Shown here: in pieces, positions 55,102 to 63,511 of the stretch
How the letters are laid out: every line of letters starts with the position of its first letter
Numbering within the stretch: position 1 is the stretch's first letter
From: Caulobacter segnis
Lineage (GTDB): Bacteria > Pseudomonadota > Alphaproteobacteria > Caulobacterales > Caulobacteraceae
Assembly: GCF_023935105.1 (NCBI RefSeq)
Contig: NZ_CP096040.1
Span: forward strand, 2,232,001 to 2,296,000
Reading direction: 5' to 3'
DNA: 64,000 nucleotides
Translations under genes and position numbers: made by a program
The notes under the pieces: model-generated
The model's input: the letters and a program-made list of their open reading frames with translations, nothing else
Database searches by the model: none
What the model was told of the DNA's origin: nothing

Positions 55102-56729
55102 CCTTCATCCGCAATCCCGTTCTCAGAGGGTTCAACCCCGATCCCTCGATCATGCGCCTGGGTGACGACATCTACATCGCTACCTCCACCTTCGAGTGGT
55201 ATCCGGGCGTCCAGATCCACCACAGCCGCGACCTGGTGAATTGGCGCATGGCCGCCCGCCCCCTGAACCGGCCCGCGCAACTGGACATGCGCGGCGACCC
55301 GGACTCCTGTGGCGTCTGGGCGCCGGACCTCAGCCATGCCGATGGCCGCTTCTGGCTGGTCTATACGGACGTCAAGCGGTTCGGCCGCTCGACGCTGGAC
55401 GGCGCCAAGGGCGTCACCCTGCGTGATTTCCACAACTACCTGGTGACCTGTGATCGCATCGACGGGGCGTGGTCGGATCCGGTCTATCTCAACAGCAGTG
55501 GTTTCGATCCGGCGCTGTTCCATGACGATGACGGGCGCAGCTGGCTGCTGAACATGCTGTGGGATCATCGCCCGGACCGGCCGCGCTTCGCCGGCATCGT
55601 CATCCAGGAACTGGACCGCGCCACGGGCGCGCTGGTCGGGGAGCGGCGGACGATCTTCCAGGGCACCGAGCGCGGCTTCACCGAAGGGCCTCATCTCTAC
55701 AAGCGCGACGGCTGGTACCACCTTCTGGTCGCCGAAGGCGGCACGGGCTGGGGGCATGCCGTGGTCATGGCGCGCGCGCGAGACCTCATGGGCCCTTACG
55801 AGCTTCATCCGGACGGCGTCGTCCTGTCCTCCGACGGTCGTCGCGACGTCCCCCTGGCGCGCGCGGGCCATGGCGATCTGGTCGAACTGGCGGATGGCGC
55901 GCCCTGGATGGCCTATCTCTGCGGGCGTCCGCTACCCGGGCGGGAACGTTGCATTCTGGGCCGCGAAACCGCGCTGCAGCCCATGCGCTGGTGCGAGGAT
56001 GGCTGGCTCAGAACCATGACGGCCGACGCGGCTCCGGATTTGCGGCCGCCGGCGCCCAGCCTGCCGCCGGCCCCGTGGCCGGAGGACGCCTGGGATGGCC
56101 AGTTCGACGGGCCGACGCTGCCGGCGCCCCTGCAGTGGCTGCGCACGCCCTATCCGGACGAAATCTTCAGCCTGACCGCCCGGCCTGGGCGCCTGCGTCT
56201 GTATGGTCGCGAGACGGTCGGCAGTCCGTTCCGGCAGGCTCTCGTCGCGCAGCGTCAGACGCATTTCCGCTACACCGCCACGACCTGTTTGGACTTCGAA
56301 CCCATCGACTTCCAGCAGGCGGCCGGGCTCATCTGCTACTACAACAGCACCAAGTTTCACTATCTCCACGTCACGCGCGAGGACGGCGCGCGGCGACTTC
56401 AGGTCATGACCGCTTGCCCTGACACGGGCGGCTGCACGCTGGAGGTCGTGGTGGGCGCGCTGGCCGAAGGGCCTATCGAACTGCGGGTGGACATCGACTT
56501 CGACCAACTGCGGTTCGCATGGCGCGCGGAGGGCGAGCAAAGCTGGAACTTCCTGAACGGCGCGTTCGACGCCAGCATTCTCTCCGACGAGGCGTCGCTG
56601 CCCGGTCTGCCCAACTTCACCGGCGCTTTTGTCGGCATGGCCTGTCAGGACATGTCGGGGAGGGCCACGCACGCCGATTTCGCCTTCTGGCGCTATGTCG
56701 GACGGGAGGACGCCGAGCCGAGCGCCTAG
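55098..56729 (+). CDS. GH43 beta-xylosidase / alpha-L-arabinofuranosidase
   Basis: A 543-residue enzyme without signal peptide, so cytoplasmic. The five-bladed GH43 propeller opens with RGFNPDPSIMRLGDDIYIAT, whose Asp is the catalytic base, followed by STFEWYPGVQIHHSRDLVNW and CGVWAPDLSHADGRFWLVYT. The acid Glu is in FTEGPHLYKRDGWYHLL. A C-terminal beta-sandwich domain (about 350-540) follows, as in xylan beta-xylosidases of the XynB type. Co-translation with the MFS permease suggests it cuts oligosaccharide imported by that permease. Xylose or arabinose release is inferred from the family. Confidence 0.93.
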   Translation: MTFIRNPVLRGFNPDPSIMRLGDDIYIATSTFEWYPGVQIHHSRDLVNWRMAARPLNRPAQLDMRGDPDSCGVWAPDLSHADGRFWLVYTDVKRFGRSTLDGAKGVTLRDFHNYLVTCDRIDGAWSDPVYLNSSGFDPALFHDDDGRSWLLNMLWDHRPDRPRFAGIVIQELDRATGALVGERRTIFQGTERGFTEGPHLYKRDGWYHLLVAEGGTGWGHAVVMARARDLMGPYELHPDGVVLSSDGRRDVPLARAGHGDLVELADGAPWMAYLCGRPLPGRERCILGRETALQPMRWCEDGWLRTMTADAAPDLRPPAPSLPPAPWPEDAWDGQFDGPTLPAPLQWLRTPYPDEIFSLTARPGRLRLYGRETVGSPFRQALVAQRQTHFRYTATTCLDFEPIDFQQAAGLICYYNSTKFHYLHVTREDGARRLQVMTACPDTGGCTLEVVVGALAEGPIELRVDIDFDQLRFAWRAEGEQSWNFLNGAFDASILSDEASLPGLPNFTGAFVGMACQDMSGRATHADFAFWRYVGREDAEPSA

Positions 56730-56743
56730 TCCGGCGGCCGCGC

Positions 56744-57769
56744 CTAGACAGGCGCGGTCGAAAGGCGTGTGACGATCTCGTGGTCCAGCACGCGGTCGGA
56801 TCGGTCGCCCAGAGGCTCGCCGCTGGCGATCTGGGCCGCCAGGAGGCCAAGAGCCTCCGCGGCCAGCCGACGCACGGGCTGATGGACCGTGGTCAGCGGC
56901 GGCCAGACCGTGACGGCCGGCGAGGTGTCGTCGAAGCCGACGACGGTCAGCTCGCCGGGCACGTCGAGATGGCGGCGATGCGCCACGGACACCACGGCGG
57001 CGGCCATGTCGTCGTTGCTCGCGAAGATCGCGGTGGGCGGCGTGACCGCATCGAGCAGTTGCTCGGCGGCGGCCAGGCCCGAAGTGAAGCTGAAATCGCC
57101 CTGGGCGATGGTCGTCACGACGCCGACGGCCTCGCGGACGGCGGCATAGAACCCCGTCAGGCGTTCGGCGCTCGCGGCCTGGTCGGGATTGCCCAGAATG
57201 AAGCCCAGCCGTCGGTGGCCAAGGCCGATCAGTTCGCGGGTCATTTCGTAAGCGGCGCGCCGGTCGTCGATGCGTACGCAGATCGCGCCCTCGACGTCGT
57301 AGGCGCCCACCGCGGCCAGCGGCAGTCGGGCCTTGCGGAGCGTCTGAAGCACGGCGGGGGACTCGCCCAGGGGCGGCGCGAGGATCGCCCCGCGCACCCC
57401 CGAAGCGATCAGGCCTTTCACCGCCGCGGGGGCGGGCGCGCGGCCATCCTCGCCCTTCAAGAGGGTCAGGCGGGCGCCACGCGTCGAGGCTTCCTCAAAA
57501 ACGCCAGTCAGGAAATCGCTCATGAAGGCGGCGCTGGGATTGGAGTAGATCACGCCGATCCTCAGCTCGTGGGCGGTGACCAGGCTGCGCGCGGCGACAT
57601 TGGGCGTGTAGCCCAGCGCCTGGACGGCCGCGTCCACCGCCGCGCGGGCTTCAGGTCCAACACCAGGACGGCCATTGATCGCCCGCGAGACGGTCATCGG
57701 CGAAACACCGGCCTTGATCGCGACGTCGACGATCGTCGGCCCGCGACCTTGCCCTGCCTTCCTCGCCAA
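56744..57769 (-). CDS. LacI-family transcription repressor of the glycan locus
   Basis: A 341-residue LacI/GalR regulator. The N-terminal helix-turn-helix is TIVDVAIKAGVSPMTVSRAI, and the hinge helix region is LGYTPNVAARSLVTAHELRI. A periplasmic-binding-protein-like sugar domain follows (FASNDDMAAAVVSVAHRR, VVGFDDTSPAV). The start appears to be TTG at 57769 with GGGGGA upstream. It converges with the GH43 gene, with 14 bp between stops. A candidate operator lies 165 bp upstream (57934), consistent with autoregulation. Four more copies of the same palindrome stand in front of the catabolic genes. Confidence 0.92.
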   Translation of the reverse strand: MARKAGQGRGPTIVDVAIKAGVSPMTVSRAINGRPGVGPEARAAVDAAVQALGYTPNVAARSLVTAHELRIGVIYSNPSAAFMSDFLTGVFEEASTRGARLTLLKGEDGRAPAPAAVKGLIASGVRGAILAPPLGESPAVLQTLRKARLPLAAVGAYDVEGAICVRIDDRRAAYEMTRELIGLGHRRLGFILGNPDQAASAERLTGFYAAVREAVGVVTTIAQGDFSFTSGLAAAEQLLDAVTPPTAIFASNDDMAAAVVSVAHRRHLDVPGELTVVGFDDTSPAVTVWPPLTTVHQPVRRLAAEALGLLAAQIASGEPLGDRSDRVLDHEIVTRLSTAPV

Positions 57770-57933
57770 TCCGTCCCCCGTCGCCGCATCCGGCGCTACA
57801 GACCGCCGCGTCCGATACGCGGTCGATGATCTTCAAAATTCTCGCACGTCCGTCGGGGTGAGCGTCAACGCCCGTCAAGATCGCCTCTATGCCTGCGATC
57901 TTTAGGGGCAGCCGGCACGGGGTCCAAGCCCAT

Positions 57934-57947
57934 TGTTTGCGTTACCA
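57934..57947. promoter_or_regulatory. LacI-type operator, copy 5
   Basis: TGTTTGCGTTACCA reads TGGTAACGCAAACA on the other strand, sharing the TGGTAnCG half with the copy at 53622 but with a poorer second half. It lies in the gap before the LacI gene. It could serve autoregulation. Confidence 0.45.
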
Positions 57948-57974
57948 TCGTGGCCAGGTGTCGTTTCCAAGAAA

Positions 57975-58002
57975 ATCGCCGCCCGCGTGAGCGGACGGCG
58001 AT
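57975..58002 (-). terminator. Rho-independent terminator after the esterase gene
   Basis: ATCGCCGCCCGC (57975-57986) pairs with GCGGACGGCGAT (57991-58002) with one internal mismatch and a GTGA loop. Read on the minus strand the stem is followed by TTTT. It lies 40 bp after the stop of the esterase gene. Confidence 0.7.
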
Positions 58003-58041
58003 CCTCGGACCGTCGATCCCGGCGCCTACCGGTTCAAGGCG

Positions 58042-58995
58042 TCAGGCCTTGGGCTTGAGCATGCCGTGCATGGTCAGCCAGCGGACATAGGCGTCGAACC
58101 AGCCCGTGCTGGTCGTGGACTTTTGGTACATGCCAAACCCGTGTCCGCCTCGCTCATAGAAGTGGAACTCGACCGGCCGCTTGGCCGCGCGCCAGCTGTC
58201 GATCAACCCGAAGCCGCTGGTGGTGGCGAAGAGCGGATCGTCGGCGGCCAGCGCGACGAAGGCTGGCGGCGCGTCGGCCGGCACGGTCAAAGGCGACAGC
58301 GGCCCATAGATCAGGCCGATGAAGGCGGGCTTGGCGTCATCGCCGGCCAAGGTCGTGGCCAGGGTCAGCATGGCGCCGGCGGAGAAGCCGACCATACCGA
58401 TGCGGTCGGGATCGACGCGCCAATCGGCCGAGTGCTGGCGGACCAGGACGAAGGCCGCGCGCGCGTCGGCGATCTGCGGGGCCAAGCCGGCGATGGCCGT
58501 CTGCGGGTCGGGGCGCGGCCGGGCGGCGGTGGCCGAGAACATCTCCTTCATCGAGCGTTCGAAGCCCGGCATGTCCGGCGGCGTCTGGTTCAGCCGGTAC
58601 TTGAGCACGAAAGCGGCCACGCCCTTGTCGGCGAGCGCCTTGGCGACGTCCCACCCTTCGTTCTCCATAGACAGCGTGCGGAAGCCGCCGCCGGGCGCGA
58701 CGATCACCGCCGCGCCGGTGGCCTTGGCCGGGTCGGGCAGGAACGGCGTCAGCGTCGCGACCGTGACGTTGCGGGCAAAGACGCTCTTGTACTGGCTGTG
58801 CCAGGATTCCGGCGACGTCGCGCCGGGCAGGGGGCCGGTGTTCAGCTGGATGGCGTTCGGCTGCGCGGGGATGGCGATCGGGACCATCTTGTCGTCCTGC
58901 GCCCGGACCCCTGTGGCCAAGACAAGCGCCAGGCCAAGTCCGGCGAGAAACGCGACGGGACCTCGCCTCGGCGTTTCGAAGCTCTTGAATTTCAT
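58042..58995 (-). CDS. Secreted alpha/beta-hydrolase carbohydrate esterase
   Basis: A 317-residue protein with a signal peptide (PVAFLAGLGLALVLATGVRA). The alpha/beta-hydrolase core has the oxyanion VIVAPGGGFRTL, nucleophile serine in RIGMVGFSAGAM (GxSxG) and the His in ERGGHGFGMYQKSTTSTGWF. It resembles acetyl-xylan/feruloyl esterase relatives found in hemicellulose loci. It could remove acetyl or feruloyl groups that block the glycosidases. It is downstream of GH3 on the same strand and has its own terminator. Confidence 0.87.
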   Translation of the reverse strand: MKFKSFETPRRGPVAFLAGLGLALVLATGVRAQDDKMVPIAIPAQPNAIQLNTGPLPGATSPESWHSQYKSVFARNVTVATLTPFLPDPAKATGAAVIVAPGGGFRTLSMENEGWDVAKALADKGVAAFVLKYRLNQTPPDMPGFERSMKEMFSATAARPRPDPQTAIAGLAPQIADARAAFVLVRQHSADWRVDPDRIGMVGFSAGAMLTLATTLAGDDAKPAFIGLIYGPLSPLTVPADAPPAFVALAADDPLFATTSGFGLIDSWRAAKRPVEFHFYERGGHGFGMYQKSTTSTGWFDAYVRWLTMHGMLKPKA

Positions 58996-59069
58996 GGATA
59001 TCCTCCTCCGTAGTCTTTTCTTTGCTGGTCTGTCCAGCGCCCTCCCTGGCCCGGAGGGCGGCGCAGCGG

Positions 59070-61775
59070 TTACTTGGCCACCGGAACCGCCTCGTCGACC
59101 GAGAAGTCCGTCGATCGGCCCGGCGCCTCGGTCCCGGGCTGACCCGAACCGACGCTCACCTGATAGCGGCCGGGGCTCACGCTGCGCGCGCCATCCAGAT
59201 CCACCGAACTGAGATCGCGTGGCGACAGCGAGAAGGTGACCGAGCGAGTCTCGCCAGGCTTGAGCGAGAGCCGCTGGAAGCCGCGCAGGGCCAAGCGCGG
59301 CGCGCCGGGCGTCTTGGGGAAACTCAGATAGAGCTGAGCGACCTCGTCACCGGCCCTGGCGCCCGTATTGCGGACGGTGGTGGTCACTCTCAGGCCCTGG
59401 CCGGCCCCCTTGGCGGACGACTCGAGCTTCAAGGGGCTGTAGTCGAAGCGCGTGTAGCTGAGGCCAAAGCCGAACGGATAGACCGGCGCGCCCTCGAAGT
59501 AGCGATAGGTGCGCCCCTTCATGCTGTAGTCGTCGAACGGCGGCAGTTCGTCGGTCGAGCGATAGAAGGTCAGCGGCAGGCGCCCGGCCGGATTGGTCTT
59601 GCCGCTCAGGACGTTGGCGATCGCCAAGCCGCCCGACTGGCCCGGATACCAGGCCTCCAAGAGCGCGGCGGCATTGGCCTTGGCCCACGAGAAATTCAGC
59701 GGGCTGCCGTTCATCGCCACGACGACCAACGGCTTGCCCAGCGCCTTTGCCTGCTCCAGCAGGGCCTGCTGATCGGCCGGAATGTCCAGGGTGGTCTTGT
59801 CGCCGCCCTTGAAGCCGGGGATTTCGACCGGGGACTCCTCGGCCTCCAGGTCGGAGGTGAGGCCCACGACGGCGACAAGAACGTCTGCCTTGGCCGCGGC
59901 GGCCTTGAGTTCGGCCGCCGGGTCTGTGGCGATGCGCTTCCAGACCAGGCTGACGCCGGACAGGGCGTGCGACTCCGACATCACCTCGATCGGATAGCGG
60001 CGGCCCTTTTCGAGGCGCAGGGTCTTCATGGTCGGCAGGCTGGCCCAACCGGATTTGCGCAGGTCGGCGAAGGGTTTGCCGTCGACCTTCAACTCGCCGT
60101 TGAAGCCAGCCAAGCCCAGGCGGTAGGTCCCGCTCTCGGGCGGAACCAGGAACCCCGTCCAGATGACCCGGTGGTGGTCGGATACATCGGCCAGATCCAG
60201 GCTGCGGGCCGCTACGTCGGCCTCGACCCGCATCACCACCGGCTTTTCGGCATAGGTCATCTTGGCGACCGCGTCGCCGAACGCGCCGGGCGCGAAACGG
60301 GTGGGCGGCGTTTGCTTGGTGTTGAAGTATCGCGCCAGAAGGCCTGGCTTGCCGTCGGGCGTGCGCAGGGCCGAGGTGGGCACGCGGTCGCCATCGGTGA
60401 ACGAGGCGCCGAACGGCGCGTAGTGGACCTGAGCATTCGGCAGGGCGCGGCGCAGCCCGTCCACCACCGAGATCGGCGGCGCCGATAGGGCCGAGGAATA
60501 GTTGCCTCTCAGGACGCGAGTGGCGTCCCCCAGCGGACCGATCACCGCGATCCGCAGGCCGGGTTTCAGCGGCAGAACCCCGTCGTTCTTCAGGAGGACG
60601 AGGCTCTTCTCGCTGGCCGTCAGCGCCAGGGCCTCGTGGTCGGGCGTCATCACCGCGGCCGGGGCCGTCGGGCGCGCGTCGCCGCCGCCGTTGGCGGGCA
60701 GATCGCCGGTCCGGATCCGCGCCGAGAACAGGCGCACCAGGGCGGTGTCGATCTCGCCGATGGTGATCAGGCCGCGATCCAGCGCCTCGCGATAACGGCC
60801 GGCCAGGCCGTCGGTATCGGTCAGGGTGGCGCCGTTGCATTCGTTGTCGACGCCGGCCCGCAGGGACGCGGCCACGGCGGCGGCCGCGTCGGGGGCGTAC
60901 TTGTGATGGTCGGCGATGTCCTTGACCGCGTCGCAGTCCGAAACGACGTAGCCGTCGAACCTCCAGGCGCCGCGCAAGTGATCCTTCAGCAGCAGGTCAC
61001 TGGCGCAGGCCGGTTGGCCGTCGATGCGATTGTAGGCGCACATGATCGAGCCGGCCTTGCCGTCGACGACCGCGGCGCGGAAGGCGGGCAGGTAGGTGTC
61101 TTCGAGGTCGTGGCGCGAGACGAAGACATTGGCGCTGTGGCGGGTCGATTCAGGGCCGCTGTGCACGGCGTAGTGCTTGGGCGTGGCGATGACGGTCGGT
61201 CGATCCGGGTTATCGCCCTGAATGCCCTGCACGAAGGCGACGCCCATCCGCGCCGTCAGATACGGATCCTCGCCGTAGGTTTCCTGGCCGCGGCCCCAGC
61301 GCGGATCGCGGAAGATGTTGATGTTTGGCGACCAGGTGTCGAGGCCCGTGCCGATCCGTCCCATCCGGCCAGTCGCGCGGGCCAGCTTATGCAGGTCGCG
61401 CACCTCGGCGCCGATCGCGCCGGCGACGTCGTGAACCAGCGTGGGATCGAAGGTCGCCGCCAAGCCTACCGGCTCGGGGAAGTTGGTCGTCGGCAGGGCG
61501 CCCAGCGCCCCGTGCAGGGATTCGGTCCACCAGTTGTAGGCGGGTATGCCCAGCCTTGGAATCGCGGGCGCGGTGTTCAGCAACTGCTCGAGCTTCTCGT
61601 CGAGCGTCATCTTGCCGACCAGGTCCTCGGCCAGGCGCTCGGTCTTGGCGCGATCGGCCGGGCCGGACGGAGAGGCCGGCGCGGCGGCCATGGCTTGAAC
61701 GGGGCTGACGCCAGCCGCCAAGGCCGCCCAAAGCGCGGTCGCCAGAGCGCAACGGCGCCAATTTGTTCTGAACAT
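59070..61775 (-). CDS. GH3 beta-glycosidase with PA14 domain (second copy)
   Basis: A 901-residue secreted enzyme with the signal segment ALATALWAALAAGVSPVQAM. The GH3 barrel has PRLGIPAYNWWTESLHGALG and DPRWGRGQETYGEDPYLTAR, with the nucleophile Asp in GYVVSDCDAV near residue 280. A PA14 domain at about 475-608 begins LRTPDGKPGLLARYFN. The second GH3 domain and a fibronectin-type III-like C-terminal domain follow. It is a distant paralogue of the GH3 at 42460-45126, with the same domain order. The ATG at 61775 begins the signal peptide; the frame is open further upstream. Confidence 0.92.
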   Translation of the reverse strand: MFRTNWRRCALATALWAALAAGVSPVQAMAAAPASPSGPADRAKTERLAEDLVGKMTLDEKLEQLLNTAPAIPRLGIPAYNWWTESLHGALGALPTTNFPEPVGLAATFDPTLVHDVAGAIGAEVRDLHKLARATGRMGRIGTGLDTWSPNINIFRDPRWGRGQETYGEDPYLTARMGVAFVQGIQGDNPDRPTVIATPKHYAVHSGPESTRHSANVFVSRHDLEDTYLPAFRAAVVDGKAGSIMCAYNRIDGQPACASDLLLKDHLRGAWRFDGYVVSDCDAVKDIADHHKYAPDAAAAVAASLRAGVDNECNGATLTDTDGLAGRYREALDRGLITIGEIDTALVRLFSARIRTGDLPANGGGDARPTAPAAVMTPDHEALALTASEKSLVLLKNDGVLPLKPGLRIAVIGPLGDATRVLRGNYSSALSAPPISVVDGLRRALPNAQVHYAPFGASFTDGDRVPTSALRTPDGKPGLLARYFNTKQTPPTRFAPGAFGDAVAKMTYAEKPVVMRVEADVAARSLDLADVSDHHRVIWTGFLVPPESGTYRLGLAGFNGELKVDGKPFADLRKSGWASLPTMKTLRLEKGRRYPIEVMSESHALSGVSLVWKRIATDPAAELKAAAAKADVLVAVVGLTSDLEAEESPVEIPGFKGGDKTTLDIPADQQALLEQAKALGKPLVVVAMNGSPLNFSWAKANAAALLEAWYPGQSGGLAIANVLSGKTNPAGRLPLTFYRSTDELPPFDDYSMKGRTYRYFEGAPVYPFGFGLSYTRFDYSPLKLESSAKGAGQGLRVTTTVRNTGARAGDEVAQLYLSFPKTPGAPRLALRGFQRLSLKPGETRSVTFSLSPRDLSSVDLDGARSVSPGRYQVSVGSGQPGTEAPGRSTDFSVDEAVPVAK

Positions 61776-61897
61776 GTGTCGCACCGTGTGAAGCAGTCTC
61801 GTTTTGTGTCTGGAGAGGTTGGGATGAACCGAGGCGAGCCGACGCGCCATGGGCCGCTCTTGGCCAGGCCGGGCCGTCGCGCCTTTCGGTGACGTCT

Positions 61898-63442
61898 TCA
61901 TACGGGCTGCAGTCCGTGCTCGACGATCTTGCGGATCAGGTCGCGGTGGCGCGGCAGGCCAGCGCGCAGCCGTTCTGTTTGCATCGCGTTCTCGCGGATG
62001 GCGCGCTCGGCGATCGTCCGCTCGTCGGCCAGGGCCTCGGGCTCGACCTCGGTGCGAAAGCCCATGCCGTAGAGAACGTACTGGTAGCTCGCCGCGGGGA
62101 ACACCTCGTCGGCCCGATCGAACTCGTCGTGCAGCCACGGCCCCTGGTGCCGCCACAAGAGCAGGAGATCGGCGAGGCGATCGGGGACGGTCTCGCGCGC
62201 GCGATTGTCGCGCCAGAAGGCCGTATCCTCGCGCTTGCTGAGTACGTAGTGCAGCTTCAGGAAATCGATGATGCGGCCCCACCGGTAGTGGGTGGTGGCG
62301 TTGAAGCGGGCGGCGACGACGTCCATCACCTCGCGGCAGGCCGGCATCTGTTCGGAGATCAGCTTGGCGGAGAGCTCGATTAAGACGATGGCGGAAGCCT
62401 CGAGCGGTTCCAGGAAGCCGGCCGCGAGGCCCACGGCGACGCAGTTGCGTTTCCAGAACGTCTCGCGATGTCCCGAGCGGATCGCGATCTTGCGGGCCGG
62501 CAGATCGCGGCTGGCCGGGCCGAGATAGGCGCGAAGCTCCCGCTCGGCGTCCTCGTCGCTGATGTGGCGGCTGGAATAGACGTGCCCGGTTCCTCGGCGC
62601 GTGGGCAGACTGATGTCCCAGATCCATCCCGCCGACTGGGCGGTCGAGATCGTATGGCTGGCGATCGGGCTGTTCTCGTGCTCGTAGGGGACCTGGATCG
62701 CCAGGGCCGTGTCGCAGAACAGCACGTCGCCGCAGTCGCGGAAGGGCACGCCCAGCGCCTCGCCCAGCAACAGCGAGCGGAAGCCCGTGCAGTCCACGAA
62801 CAGATCGCCTTCGATCTCGCCGTGCTGCTCGGTGAGAATGGCGCGAATGTCGCCGTCTTCGGCCAGGGCGACGCTGCGGACGTCGGCCAGGACATGGCGC
62901 ACGCCCAGCTTCTCGCAGCAGTGGCGCTGCAGGAACGGCGCGAACTTGCCCGCGTCGAGGTGGTAGGCGTAGTTGGCCGCGCCCTGATAGGGCGCGGAGG
63001 TAATGGTCTTGGGGGCCAGACCGTCGTCGCAGAGGCGTCCCTGCGGCGTCACGGCGTCGCAGAAGCTCTGGTCGCTGGCGGCGGTTAGCCAGTGGGGCGC
63101 GAGGTTCACCTGCGAGAAGCCCTGCGGGAGCATCAGGGGGTGATAGTAGGCGTCATCGGCCGCGCCGGTCGTCCAGCGCGCGAACTTGGCGCCCTGCTTG
63201 AACGCCGCGTCGCATTCCCGGAAGAAGTCGGTCTCCGAGACGCCGATCTTGGCCAGGCTGGTCCGCAGTGTCGGCCAGGTGCCTTCACCGACACCGATGA
63301 TCGGCGTGTTGGGCGACTCCACCAGCGTCACGGTGAAGCCTGTCGACCGGCGCGCCTTGTGCTTGGCGGCGATCAGGCCGGCCGTGAGCCAGCCGGCGGT
63401 TCCGCCGCCGACGATGACGATGTTCTTGACCGGGCGAACCAT
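61898..63442 (-). CDS. Tryptophan-halogenase-family flavoprotein of the TonB/glycan locus
   Basis: A 514-residue FAD-dependent halogenase-family protein. The FAD motif VGGGTAGWLTAG lies at residues 11-22. The position of the PrnA-type catalytic lysine is K82 in AAFKQGAKFARW, and the Glu in FLEPLEASAI (E348) is kept. The WxWxIP halogenase motif reads GWIWDIS at 272-278, with the proline replaced by serine. Relatives are common beside TonB receptors of sugar loci in Caulobacterales and Xanthomonadales, where halogenation has not been shown. It lies between the TonB receptor and GH3, all on the minus strand. Confidence 0.88.
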   Translation of the reverse strand: MVRPVKNIVIVGGGTAGWLTAGLIAAKHKARRSTGFTVTLVESPNTPIIGVGEGTWPTLRTSLAKIGVSETDFFRECDAAFKQGAKFARWTTGAADDAYYHPLMLPQGFSQVNLAPHWLTAASDQSFCDAVTPQGRLCDDGLAPKTITSAPYQGAANYAYHLDAGKFAPFLQRHCCEKLGVRHVLADVRSVALAEDGDIRAILTEQHGEIEGDLFVDCTGFRSLLLGEALGVPFRDCGDVLFCDTALAIQVPYEHENSPIASHTISTAQSAGWIWDISLPTRRGTGHVYSSRHISDEDAERELRAYLGPASRDLPARKIAIRSGHRETFWKRNCVAVGLAAGFLEPLEASAIVLIELSAKLISEQMPACREVMDVVAARFNATTHYRWGRIIDFLKLHYVLSKREDTAFWRDNRARETVPDRLADLLLLWRHQGPWLHDEFDRADEVFPAASYQYVLYGMGFRTEVEPEALADERTIAERAIRENAMQTERLRAGLPRHRDLIRKIVEHGLQPV

Positions 63443-63461
63443 GACGAAACTTTGAAAAAAT

Positions 63462-63492
63462 GGCCGGGGACAGAGGGAACACGTCCCCGGCC
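63462..63492 (-). terminator. Strong rho-independent terminator after the second TonB receptor
   Basis: GGCCGGGGAC (63462-63471) pairs perfectly with GTCCCCGGCC (63483-63492) around an 11-base loop. On the minus strand it is followed by ATTTTTTC. It lies 19 bp after the stop of the TonB receptor and separates it from the halogenase gene, so receptor and halogenase are probably separate transcripts or attenuated. Confidence 0.88.
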
Positions 63493-63511
63493 AAGGGGAG
63501 TAGGGAAGTGT

